Positions 9,132 through 19,000 of a DNA stretch of 64,000 nucleotides are shown here, piece after piece; the stretch's first letter is position 1; every line of letters begins with the position of its first letter. The notes below the pieces were generated by a model. That model was not told the origin of the DNA. It saw only the letters and a list, made by a program, of their open reading frames with translations, and did not search any database. The stretch comes from Schlesneria sp. (GTDB taxonomy: Bacteria > Planctomycetota > Planctomycetia > Planctomycetales > Planctomycetaceae): the NCBI GenBank assembly GCA_028291515.1, contig JAQGHU010000050.1:1-64000 (forward strand), in the 5' to 3' direction. The position numbers and the translations under genes are program-made.

Positions 9132-9514
9132 TGGGTGCCACGGTTTTGCAAAAGTATTCGCAGAACTCGGATGTATTCATTTTGGGATGCATTGGCTTCT
9201 GTCCTCAGGCCCAAGGGGCCGGAACTTTGCCCAGCCGGGGCCCTTCGGCCCCGGAACAAGACTTCTTAAAACGTCTCTGGAGGCCTGAAGGGCCGGCCCC
9301 ATTAGTCCCTGATATTGAGATCGGCAGCCTCCTGAAATGTCCGGCCCTTCAGGCCTTTGGAAGTTTAGTTATGGGCTTAATTCCAGGGCCGAAGGGCCCT
9401 GGCTGGATAAAGTACCGGCCCCTTGGGCCTGAGAACAATGGACCGACAGACCATCTTTCGGGTTGCAGTCGGGCAAGATGTATAGATACCTATGCTCCAA
9501 AACCGTGGCACCCA
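9132..9514. repeat. 383-bp nested inverted repeat between sufS and sufU
   Basis: Four pairs of arms nest around one centre. Outer: 9132-9148 with 9498-9514 (tgggtgccacggttttg and its exact complement). Next: 9204-9222 with 9415-9433, exact over 19 bp. Next: 9231-9254 with 9383-9406, two mismatches. Inner: 9281-9296 with 9341-9356, exact over 16 bp. Spacing is nearly symmetric, so the whole unit could fold as one long interrupted hairpin, and several arms are also self-complementary (for example gggcccttcggcccc). The open frame across it on the + strand has no family character and I take it as non-coding. It may be a miniature mobile element or a long transcript structure. Confidence 0.85.
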
Positions 9515-9527
9515 AAATAAATCTAAA

Positions 9528-9965
9528 TCAGCCCGAGCTCGCCGGTTCGCGTTGCTCGTCCATGCCGTAGAGCATTGTCTTGAGGACCTTGAAACTGAGC
9601 AGGCCGCATTTCTGGCGGCTCGCAGTTAGACGGACTTTCAATAGATCCAGCATCTGCTGAGCTTGGAAGTCCTTGAGTTCATCCAGTGTTTTCCCCTCAA
9701 TCTGCTCACACAGAATCGATGCGGCGGCCTGACTGATTGCGCATCCCTTCCCGTCGAAGTACGCTTCTTTCACGCGGTTCTGATCGTCGACCAGCAATTC
9801 TACTGTCACTTGGTCGCCACAAATCGGATTACGATCGGAGTGCGAGCAGGTGGGGTTTGCCAGATGCCCCTTGTGATAGGGGGATTCAAAATGATCGAGA
9901 ATATGATCGTCGTAGGGATCTTCCAACGAATCAGTCACCGTCAACATCCTCACTAATGAGGGCAT
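9528..9965 (-). CDS. sufU: SufU / IscU-like Fe-S assembly protein
   Basis: 145 residues from ATG 9965, which has GAGGG just upstream; alternatives are TTG 9974 and ATG 9947, the latter giving MLTVTDSLEDPYDDHIL. The three conserved cysteines of the family are visible: C49 in NPICGD, C75 in GKGCAISQ and C120 in RQKCGLL. The first and second anchor zinc and sulfur transfer in SufU. The protein receives sulfane sulfur from SufS and feeds cluster assembly. sufS lies downstream on the same strand beyond a large inverted repeat; no sufBCD genes are in the window. Confidence 0.92.
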   Translation of the reverse strand: MPSLVRMLTVTDSLEDPYDDHILDHFESPYHKGHLANPTCSHSDRNPICGDQVTVELLVDDQNRVKEAYFDGKGCAISQAAASILCEQIEGKTLDELKDFQAQQMLDLLKVRLTASRQKCGLLSFKVLKTMLYGMDEQREPASSG

Positions 9966-10072
9966 GGCCCTCAACCCAATTCGAGCTGCCGCTCGGAAGC
10001 TGACACCGCCGCTTCCGTTGGTCGCATACCGAAACAGGAGCGCACATCGCGATTATCTCATGACGAAAGTAT

Positions 10073-10921
10073 CTAAAGTAGCTGTGCCTTCAATCGCTGC
10101 AGCAGGCCAACTGCCATGCCGATATCGCGCTTCTGTCGTTCGCGATCATGAGCGATCTCGCGTTCGATCGTCAGTGGCCCCTGGTAGCCGACTTCTTTCA
10201 GCGTCCGCAGGTATGTATCCATTCCGACATCACCTTCGCCCAAAGCCACTTCGCAGCCCCATTCCTTCCCGCGTTTATCAGCGGCGGCCCAGGTCGCGTC
10301 CTTACAGTGTACGCTGCGAACCAGGTGTCCGACCTTCTTTAAGGCTTCGATCGGGTTACCCGTTCCGTACAGAATCATATTGGCGGGGTCAAAATTGATG
10401 AACAGATTTGATCGTTCGACATCGTGAATAAATTCCAGCAGATGATCGGCCGACTCTTGTCCTGTTTCCAGATGCAACCTCTGCCCATTCGCCCCGACGT
10501 GATCCAACAGGCTTCGAGTCGTCTCAATTAAGCTCTGATAGCCCGCGCTGGCGCGATCCGGGGGGACAAATCCGATATGCAAGCCAACGGCTTCGCAGCC
10601 CAGCAGCTTCGCGAAATCCGAAATCTCTTTCATTTCCTGGACACGAGCCGCTCGCGACTCTTCGGGGACCAGTCCGACGGTACGAGCTGTCGTCGGGATA
10701 TCGGCATAGCTTTCGCCGTCGAAACCGCCGAATACGCAGGTCACCGTGATCGCTGCCGCTTTCGTGCGAGCCAGAAAGGCATCTGCCGCGGCCTGAGTTC
10801 GAGTCTGCTGATGCGGAGCATGCACTTGCACAGTGGGAATTCCCAGTTCCTGTGCCACATCAAGATGCACGCCTAAACCGGCGTCAACTGACGCAAAAAC
10901 TCCGATCTGCCACGGCTGCAT
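10073..10921 (-). CDS. Sugar phosphate isomerase/epimerase-like TIM barrel
   Basis: 282 residues. The xylose isomerase-like TIM barrel family is indicated by GLHIGFVP, the metal-ligand segments LHLETGQE (Glu), NFDPANMILYGTGNP (Asp), SVHCKDATW (His/Asp) and the C-terminal PLTIERE (Glu). These supply a divalent metal site for isomerising or epimerising a sugar or inositol derivative. No catabolic partner gene is adjacent, so the substrate is open. It is divergent from the FKBP lipoprotein gene, sharing a 226-bp upstream region. Confidence 0.88.
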   Translation of the reverse strand: MQPWQIGVFASVDAGLGVHLDVAQELGIPTVQVHAPHQQTRTQAAADAFLARTKAAAITVTCVFGGFDGESYADIPTTARTVGLVPEESRAARVQEMKEISDFAKLLGCEAVGLHIGFVPPDRASAGYQSLIETTRSLLDHVGANGQRLHLETGQESADHLLEFIHDVERSNLFINFDPANMILYGTGNPIEALKKVGHLVRSVHCKDATWAAADKRGKEWGCEVALGEGDVGMDTYLRTLKEVGYQGPLTIEREIAHDRERQKRDIGMAVGLLQRLKAQLL

Positions 10922-11147
10922 AACGACGGTCTCCAGATATTTTTCGGGGAGGATTCCAGGGTTTCAAGCGGCATGAGCCCAACGTCGAGCATGTCTTTTT
11001 CGTAGACACACCGCACCGGCATCCATCCCTTTGAAACGAGACGACAATTCTGGGTGGAAATTGGCGGATTCATCACCGATCATACGATTCGCGTCGGCCG
11101 TGTTCCAGCCAGCGCCATTTGAACAGCCATCGGGAGTTGCAGAGATT

Positions 11148-12041
11148 ATGCAAGGTTGGCGCGCCGCAGTGTTAAGTCTACTGGTTATTTTTTCCTTCGC
11201 AGGATGTGAATACGAATCACCTGCCAGAACGGCCAAGGTCGAAAAGCCGAAGATTCCGGCAAAGGCTCCTGGCCCGGTCGATCCGGACGCTCCCGAGGAG
11301 TATTCGACAACCGAATCAGGATTGAAGTACCGTATCCGCCGCAAGTCTGATGGTGAAAAACCGACCAAGGACCAGATGGTTTACGTCGACTACCGGGGAT
11401 GGCTGGACGACGGCACCATATTTGAAACGACTTATGGGACGGCCGGTACGCCGGGCACACTGCAACTGACCGCCGATCCCGCTCGCGGGCGAGCCGAGGG
11501 AATCCAACTGATCGGCGTCGGCGGAATGATCGAATTGGAAGTCCCCGCGACGGAAGCCGTCGCGGATCGCCCCGGGTTGCCGAAGCTGCATTATCTGATT
11601 GAACTGATCAAAGTAATGGATGCGCCGAAGGCGTCGGATCCATCGATGTCGCCTCCGTCAGGCAACGCGACTCTCGTCGGCAAAGTGGATGATGACGCCC
11701 CTGAAGAGTTCACGACCACCGCCTCGGGCCTTAAATATCGCATTCGACGCAAGTCCGGTGGGAAGAAACCGACGGCGGCCAATTCGGTCAAGGCGCATTA
11801 CAAAGGATGGCTGGACGATGGAAAGCAGTTCGATTCGTCCTACGATCGCGGCCAGCCGAGCGATTTCCCTTTGAGCAAAGTCGTCGCCGGATGGACCGAA
11901 GGGCTGCAACTGATCGGCACCGGCGGAATGATCGAACTGGAGATCCCCAGTGAACTTGGTTACGGACCCGGAGGTAAACCCCCCGTGATCCCTCCCAACT
12001 CCACACTGCACTTCATCGTCGAACTACTGGACGTGAAGTAG
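11148..12041 (+). CDS. Lipoprotein with two tandem FKBP-type peptidyl-prolyl isomerase domains
   Basis: 297 residues from ATG 11148 (GGGAG upstream); the frame is open to 11031 but the lipoprotein signal MQGWRAAVLSLLVIFSFAGC starts here, with lipobox FAGC. Two FKBP units follow, each introduced by EE(Y/F)(S/T)TT.SGLKYRIRRKS. The second (about 185-297) keeps FDSSYDRG, WTEGLQLI, GYGPGG and HFIVELL, so it should be an active isomerase. The first (about 44-160) lacks the WxEGL tryptophan and the GYG loop and has FETTYGTAG, so it is probably not catalytic. Predicted to fold exported proteins at the membrane. Confidence 0.92.
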   Translation: MQGWRAAVLSLLVIFSFAGCEYESPARTAKVEKPKIPAKAPGPVDPDAPEEYSTTESGLKYRIRRKSDGEKPTKDQMVYVDYRGWLDDGTIFETTYGTAGTPGTLQLTADPARGRAEGIQLIGVGGMIELEVPATEAVADRPGLPKLHYLIELIKVMDAPKASDPSMSPPSGNATLVGKVDDDAPEEFTTTASGLKYRIRRKSGGKKPTAANSVKAHYKGWLDDGKQFDSSYDRGQPSDFPLSKVVAGWTEGLQLIGTGGMIELEIPSELGYGPGGKPPVIPPNSTLHFIVELLDVK

Positions 12042-12071
12042 CGGATTGCGTGCGACAAGAATTGAATCGAA

Positions 12072-12104
12072 AGCCCGCTTTTCTCCATGCGAGAGAAGGG
12101 GGCT
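12072..12104. terminator. Hairpin between convergent genes
   Basis: Arms agcccgcttttctc (12072-12085) and gagagaagggggct (12091-12104) pair with one mismatch around a 5-base loop. It lies in the 66-bp gap between the converging FKBP and HAD genes and has the look of a bidirectional terminator, though there is no strong T-run. Confidence 0.6.
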
Positions 12105-12107
12105 CGT

Positions 12108-12785
12108 TCACTTGGCTCCTTGAACCAGGCCAATCACGAACGGATCATTCAATCCGGTGGCGATATACTTCGCTTGTGAGAAATCATGAGTCGCCGTGTG
12201 TTCATGCGGGACCGACACGACGTAGGCCCCCGCGGCGGCCCCGGCTCTGGTGCCGGTTTGAGTGTCCTCTAAGACCAGCATCTCGCTTGGATGGACACCC
12301 AGTTGTTCGGCAGCCTTCAAATAGATTTCTGGATTCGGTTTGCCGTGAGTCACACTCTCGGCCGTCAACGCAATCGGAAACCGCGACAGCAGGTTGAACC
12401 GTCCGAAGACATCTTCCAGGTAATCACGCGGCGATGAAGTCGCGACCCCTTTCGGCAAACCAACCGCTTCGATGAGGTCGAGCAGTTCAAACAATCCCGG
12501 CATCGGCTGCAGCTTGGTCAGCAGCAGTTCATGGAACACGACGCGAGATTCCGTGAGCAACTCGGCCGGACCTTCCTTCAGCCCCAAAAAATCGATCAGG
12601 GCCTGGAACGATTCCAACGGACGACGCCCCAGCATCGCGTCCATCGCTCCTCGAGACATTCCCAGTCCACGCCGCTGAAGCAGCACATCGGCGGACTCGT
12701 AAAAAACGTGTTCGGTATTGAACATCAAACCGTCGAGATCAAAACAGACGGCACGAATCGTGGGAGCGGGGGAGGGCGAGGTCAT
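12108..12785 (-). CDS. HAD-superfamily hydrolase, beta-phosphoglucomutase-like subgroup
   Basis: 225 residues from ATG 12785; a longer frame to 12866 is less likely since the HAD core begins at residue 12. Motif I is D16-L-D18-G in FDLDGLMFNTE, motif II is VATSS near 115-118, motif III is K149 in THGKPNPEIY, and motif IV is VLEDTQTG near 171-178. A helical cap follows motif I (class C1). Members dephosphorylate sugar phosphates or isomerise beta-glucose phosphate; the substrate is unknown. Motif IV reads EDTQTG where EDSxxG is usual, a mild change. Confidence 0.88.
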   Translation of the reverse strand: MTSPSPAPTIRAVCFDLDGLMFNTEHVFYESADVLLQRRGLGMSRGAMDAMLGRRPLESFQALIDFLGLKEGPAELLTESRVVFHELLLTKLQPMPGLFELLDLIEAVGLPKGVATSSPRDYLEDVFGRFNLLSRFPIALTAESVTHGKPNPEIYLKAAEQLGVHPSEMLVLEDTQTGTRAGAAAGAYVVSVPHEHTATHDFSQAKYIATGLNDPFVIGLVQGAK

Positions 12786-12906
12786 TGTGGGGGCAAGTCT
12801 GCGGGCGGAAGTTGAGCAAAGGTAAACTTCGCCACATCTTCGCCGAGCCATCCGGGAAGTCAACACCCAGAAGCGGGAAGCAGGGCAATCGCTTTTTCAA
12901 TTTGGG

Positions 12907-12988
12907 TGGCACGCTTTGAGGCTTTGCGAAGGGCGTGGTTATGAATGAAGCCGAAATCCCACGCCCTTCGAAGACTCATGGCGTGCCA
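12907..12988. repeat. Imperfect inverted repeat downstream of the giant gene
   Basis: Arms at 12907-12938 and 12959-12988: tggcacgc...gcgaagggcgtgg and ccacgcccttcg...gcgtgcca. The outer and inner blocks pair well, with a few mismatches in the middle. It lies about 90 bp past the stop of the 2807-residue gene and upstream of the HAD gene, consistent with a transcript end or a small repeat element. Confidence 0.7.
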
Positions 12989-13077
12989 CACTCACCGCAT
13001 TGTGATCAAGGCGATGGCCCTGCCACGGGAGTCAGCACGCAGCAACCGACGTATCACAAACGAAAGATATCTTCCGG

Positions 13078-16000
13078 TCAGATCGTTTCCGGCGCACGGC
13101 GATTGATCCAGGCGATGATTAAAGTCACCACCACAAATGTCATGAACGCACAGCCATTGAGGGGACTTGGCAAGACGATAAAGCCCAGAATGCTGAGAGC
13201 GGCGATTGCGATCAACAATTGCTGCGGGAGACGGCCCGACATCGAACTGCTGCGAACCGCCAGAGCGATGCCAATCCCGATCGCCAGCCAGATCCCCGAC
13301 CAGACTAGATTCAATCCCCAGCGAACGGTTTCCTGAGGCCTGACGGCCAGCGCCAGCTTCGGATCTCCCCCCGCCTTGGAGAACACCAATTTCTTTCCGG
13401 TCGTGGGCAAGTCAAATCCGAGCGACAATCCACCGGTTGGCATACGCATCTGTGCGCCCCCTGCAGGGTTGTTCCCCGCGATGACGGGCTCACCTGCATT
13501 TTGCGCGAATAGGTTACCGTTCACATTCGCCAATCCGATCGAATCCTCGACCCACGCGTTGGGATCTCCCTTGAAGCCTGCCGACGGAATCATTCGATTT
13601 CCCTGTGGCTGGGACGAAGTCGCACCGGGGACGAACCCACCGTATTGTGTGTAGCCACGCGGACCGTCAGGCCCCGAACCCGGACCGAGGTTGCCACTGC
13701 CGCCGACATTGCCAAATTGACCACCCAACTGGCCGACGAATCCCCCTTGTCCGCCTTGCTGACCATTAATCCCGCCACCAAATCCGCCGCCCATGGCTTG
13801 AGGATTCACGGGGTTGGCCATCCATAATCCTTGTTGGCCGCCGAAACCTTGTTGCCCACCCTGCGGCTGTTGAGCGATTGGTTGCCCATCTTGCGGGTAA
13901 GTGACAGCCCCACTGTTTGGATAGGTCGCATTGGCCCGATTTGGTTCGGCCGTTACTCGATATCCCAGTCCGCCACCAGGACCTGAGCCATCCACCATCG
14001 GCCCGGGCTGTGCCATCCGACCTCGCCCCAGTTGCTGAAGCTGTCCTTGTTGGCCCTGCTGACCGGCCTGCTTTTGAGCGTTGATGTCATTGTTCAACGC
14101 ATCGATATTCACTCCGTTTCCAAGCTGCAGACTTTGTCGAGTCTGTTGGCCAGCCACATTTCCCTTCGCGGAAGCAGGCTTACCCCCATCCTTAGTCGAT
14201 TCCGGTGCCTTCTCGGCATTCTTGTTTTGCAATTCGAAAGAGAATTCATTCGATTCGCTTTTTGTATTGACTTGCAGCCCGTTGCCTGTGTTCGAAAGCA
14301 AGAGCGAATTCGAGTTCAATTCCACGTTCGACAATTCCGTCTGCGCCTGACTGAAGAAACTGTTCCCAGTGAACGAACTATTGAGCTGAATTCCGCGGAC
14401 CGTGCTGCCAGATTGATCAATAGCAATGCCACTGGCTATCGCCGGCAATTGTTGTTGATCTGTCTGGATTGATTTCTGAAGATCTGACAGACGTTTCAAT
14501 GCCACATCACGCTGTTGAACAAAATCATGATCACCACCATTGACGCTGCCTACCGATTGACTCAAATGCGTGGCGTTGTCGAGAGCCAATCCAATCTGCT
14601 TCATATTGTTGGTCGCTTGCGCACGTCGACCTTCGCCTCGAGTGTTGTACGAGTAGTTCTGCTCGACAAACCCCAACAGTTCGGACAGCTCTTGCACCGC
14701 GGCCTTCTGGTAGAGCAAATCTGGGGCATCATCGGACTGCAGCGTCAAATTGTTACGGACGGAGGCCTTCAATGGCTGCGCATCGAGATCGTCCGGCAAC
14801 CACACTGTCCACCGCGTCCGCGCGACGGGGATTCCAAAGTCGGGATCGTCCTGCTGACTGACAACGATCGGAGCCGCGATATCAACCTCTTGTCGCAGCA
14901 GGCGAGCGGCCTTGGGGAGTCCCGATCCCACGCGTCCGCGCCAGATGATCCGGACGGGAAAAGCCAGGCTGGCGGCACTGGTTTTGGGAAGCGCGATCAG
15001 TTGAATCGTGTCGTTCTTCCGTTTGGTCGTCACAGCGCGTGAGGGGACGTTGCCAACGAAGACGGACAACAATTCGGCATTCTCGGGCATCTTCAGCGCC
15101 AGGAACTGGCGCGAGCGATTCTTGATGGTGTAGATCGCCTGTCCGCGGTACGTCCCGTCCCGGCTGACGATCGTCGTCAAATCTGCCACGTTGACCGAAG
15201 CAGGGACACTCGCCGTTTGCGCAAACGTCTGCAGGGTCCAGCGCGGAGCCGTCGACAATTGCTTCACTCGGACCAGTTCGGTCGCTTGATCGACCAGCGA
15301 CTGATCAACCACGACCGGCACATCTTCGCGTTGGACCGATTCCGTCAATTCCGGGGAGGCCGAAGTCAGTTGACTCTGCGACAGATTAATCAGCAGGACA
15401 TACTGTCGTTGCCCTTCCACAGGCGTCGTGACGCCGTTCCCCTGTTCAAAGACAATCGCGGGGGCGACAACTTCTTTTGAAGCGGGCGGTAGTGTGGCAA
15501 CAGCGGCCACGAAATACTTGCCGCTGACGGGCGTTCGCAACCAGATCGTCCAGCGAGTGCGGCCTTCGCCCGCGTCGACGTGCGTCGTTTCGCGAATTCC
15601 AGTGCCGGTAAATTCCAACTTGCCCGCCAGAAAGCTGGGGGTCGTAAACACCAGCGAATCTGTCGTCGCCGAGTCGATCTGCCACTGCAACGCCAGCGTA
15701 TACACGACCGCGACATCCGTCACCGAGACCATCGCCAACCCGTTGGCCGTCAATCGTGGAGTCGCACGTTGCAGCAGGATCTTGATGGCATCTGGCGCAC
15801 TGACTGTCGATTGAAACGCAAATTGCACAGGCAGGTCTGGCCGAACGGCTTTCAAATCGCCACTCACGAGTCCCGCATCGACTGAGCGCCAACCGTCAAA
15901 GCGATCGAGCGTCCCGGTGAATCCTTCGTCCAACCAGACGGCTGCCATCGAATTCAGCTTCGTGGCATCGGTGGGATGAGGAAACACGACCTCTGCGGCC

Positions 16001-19000
16001 GTTGTCGCATTCTCTCGTGGCACCGTCCCCGACAACACGACTTCGGCAATCCCCAGTCGAGGTCCATCCAGATCAATCGTCAGCGTTGTTTTGTCATCTT
16101 GCTTCCCCAACGACCAGTCGTGCAGCCCAGTCGCTTTGACATCCAGCACGACATAGCCCGCTGGCAGAGCGATGTTGAACGACGACCGCGGGGCTCCTGT
16201 CAGGTTGTAGACCAAACGAGTCGTCAGTTGTTGCTTGCGCTGCATCACAAAAGCGGCCTGCTGGGCAGTGACATTAGCCTGAGACTCCTGTCGAGTGACT
16301 CGCAGGCTGAGCGTGAAGGGCCGCTTGGAGAATCGATAGGCCAACTGCGGTGCGACGTTCGGGCGACTCACGGGAACCGACGTTGTGAATTTGTCGGCAT
16401 CAATCTGCGAGAGCGATTCCACTTTTTCTGCTCGCAGCGTGAATTGATTCCCCGCGAAGACGGCAACCTGGCCAATCTCGTTGGTGACTTCCAGAGGAGC
16501 GAGTTGCGGCAGGTCGACCACAACGGCTTCCGTGCCGACGCGCGTATCCAGAAACGCTTCCACGGTCAGTTGCGTCGCATCCGAAACATTTCGCCGGAAG
16601 ATGACTCGCAACTTGCGAGCGTCCCCTTCACCCTGCAATTCCCAACCACCGACATCCGATCCATTCACGGCCTGCAGTCGATAGGTGGCCGGCAGCGACA
16701 ACGTCACGTCCGCGACGCCCCCTTGTCGGACTCGATATTGAAAACCGGTGCTGACGCGAATGCCCGCATCCGTCAGCGTGATCGCCTGCACAGAATCGAC
16801 GTGAACGACGGCTGCGGCGGCCCCCTTGGCTTGTTCCGGCTGCCAGGCAATCGTGAGATCGCCTCCCTTATCGACGGGAACCTCGATCGATTGAACGTCG
16901 CCCGTGGTCACTCTGCGAAAGATCGTCGATGAGCCATTGATACGGACGGACAGGTCTTTTGACGGCAACGTGAACGACAACTTCCCTGTCGGCACCGGCA
17001 GTAACGGCACTGTGACTGCTCCGGTTGTCCCGGAAAGACGAGCCGACACCGAGAACACGAAATCGAGGACGTGCAAGCCCGGGCTGGAAATCGCGACCTT
17101 GGTACACACACCATTTACGATCAGGGCGGCGTTCTTGCCATCCAGTTTCGCATCGCGCGCCGCGACCGCGCCGATCGGGAGTTCGACCTGCAGTTGCCCG
17201 TCCACATAGCTACGGATCGCATACCGCGCGGTCACTTCCACGGTGGAATCATCAGGCGTTTTTTCATTGGCGACAACCTTGGCTGAGTAGAACGCAGCCA
17301 CAATTCCACCGTCAACGGGAGCAGTCCCATTCAATGGTTTGTTCGGATACGCCTGTCGATACAACTCGACAAACTTCTCGTAGGGAAGCAGGATCTTGTC
17401 GGCGGCCAGGGGGTCTGTCCCAGCGTCAAAGGGGACAATCAACGTCCCTTCCGGCCGGACTGGTACCGCGGCCTGCTGAGCCGGTTCATTCGGTTGAGCG
17501 TTTGGCTGTGCCGACGCATCGGCCCCGAACAGCAGCAAGGCTGCGACGCAGGCTCCGATCACAGGTCCGCTCTTCGTCGGACGATTTCCTGGGGTCCAAC
17601 CACAACAAGTGACACAACAGGTCTCGACGCACCGCGCGATCGCCACCAGCAGCCACAGCCCACAGGCCACGATGATTCCGAAGAACAGACCATCCAAGAC
17701 CACTTGCAATCCCTGTGGAACCAGCGGCAACAACGCCAGCGGCAGTGTCAGACCGAGGGCTGCGATCGTGGCTTTCGTGATGCAACTGGAACGACGCAAG
17801 AACCAACCGATAAGTCCGACAAGTGCCACTAGAAAGACGCGGACGGTCGCACCGGAACGCTCATCAACATAACCAAGGTTCAACGCGATGCCGCCGCGAG
17901 CGGGATCGGATCCGGCATAACGAAACGTCTTCTGCAAACTTCCTTCCGGCGGCGTCAAGTCAATCGCCAGCGACAGCAGGCCAAGCCGTTCTTTGCTGGC
18001 CGGGAGTGCTGGATCGGCGAGCTTGTCGCGAGGAATTCGCTTCTCATCCGCTTTCTTCTCGTCCGCCTGTTGAGCGACATCCAAATTATCCTTCCACTGC
18101 TGTTGAGGCTCTTGCGGAGCATTGTCGGCGGCTGGAGGTTCGCCACGGGGAAGATCCGCGAGGCCGGTAGCCAGCCCCTTGCGTCTCGGCGGTGTGTCAC
18201 TTGGCTCGATTCTGAATTTCTCTCCCGACTTTTGAGGAGTACGATTTCGAACTGTATGCGACTGAAGTCCGGCTTGAGGCAAAACAACTGGGGAATCGGG
18301 ATCCACTTGAATCGGGAGGCCAGTAGAATCAGAAGCCATCGGGTCTAGAACGGCTCCTTTGTCATACCTCTCTTCTTTGACGTATGCGTCCTCTACCATC
18401 TCTGAATAGTACGAGGCATTGCTGCGTTCCTTGCTGGCGATTGAATAGACGAAGCCGAAATAGCCGACCCCCAGCAGCAACAACAAGGCCACGCTGGCAA
18501 CGACCGTACCTTGTCCTTTGCGATAGGCCAACATCAACAGTGCGATCGCTCCCAGCGTGACGATGACCGCAAAAATCTGCCATCCCAGTTCGCTCACGGT
18601 TGGGACTCGCACACCCGTGTTCAAGCGGCCCAAGATGCTGGTTTCGTCCAGATGTTGTTCTGGCTCAAGCGGACCTGAGCTACTGATCAACAACGTCTTT
18701 GACGGATAGTTCAGTTGCCAGTGCTGATCGAGCACATCGACTGGCTGCGATGTTCCTTGACCCGTCTGCACTGACAGTTCAGGAGGTGCCTGTTCAAACG
18801 TGCCGAACCGCGTGAGAGCGGGGACATCGGATCGATAGAACAATTGCAGTTGCCGTGACTGCCCCACATGCGGCCCACCTTGGGGAGTCGGCACGGCGGC
18901 GCTGGCATTCAGTGGAACGAGATAGATATCGCCCTGGCGACGGACTTCCACCGGCTGGCCATCGACCAACGTCGCCCATAGCACGGTCTCTTTCGGCAGG

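Noticed and set aside
9110-9520. 136-codon plus-strand frame across the nested inverted repeat
   Set aside because: The sequence is explained by the repeat; the protein is Gly/Pro-rich because the arms are GC-rich, and it has no recognisable motif.
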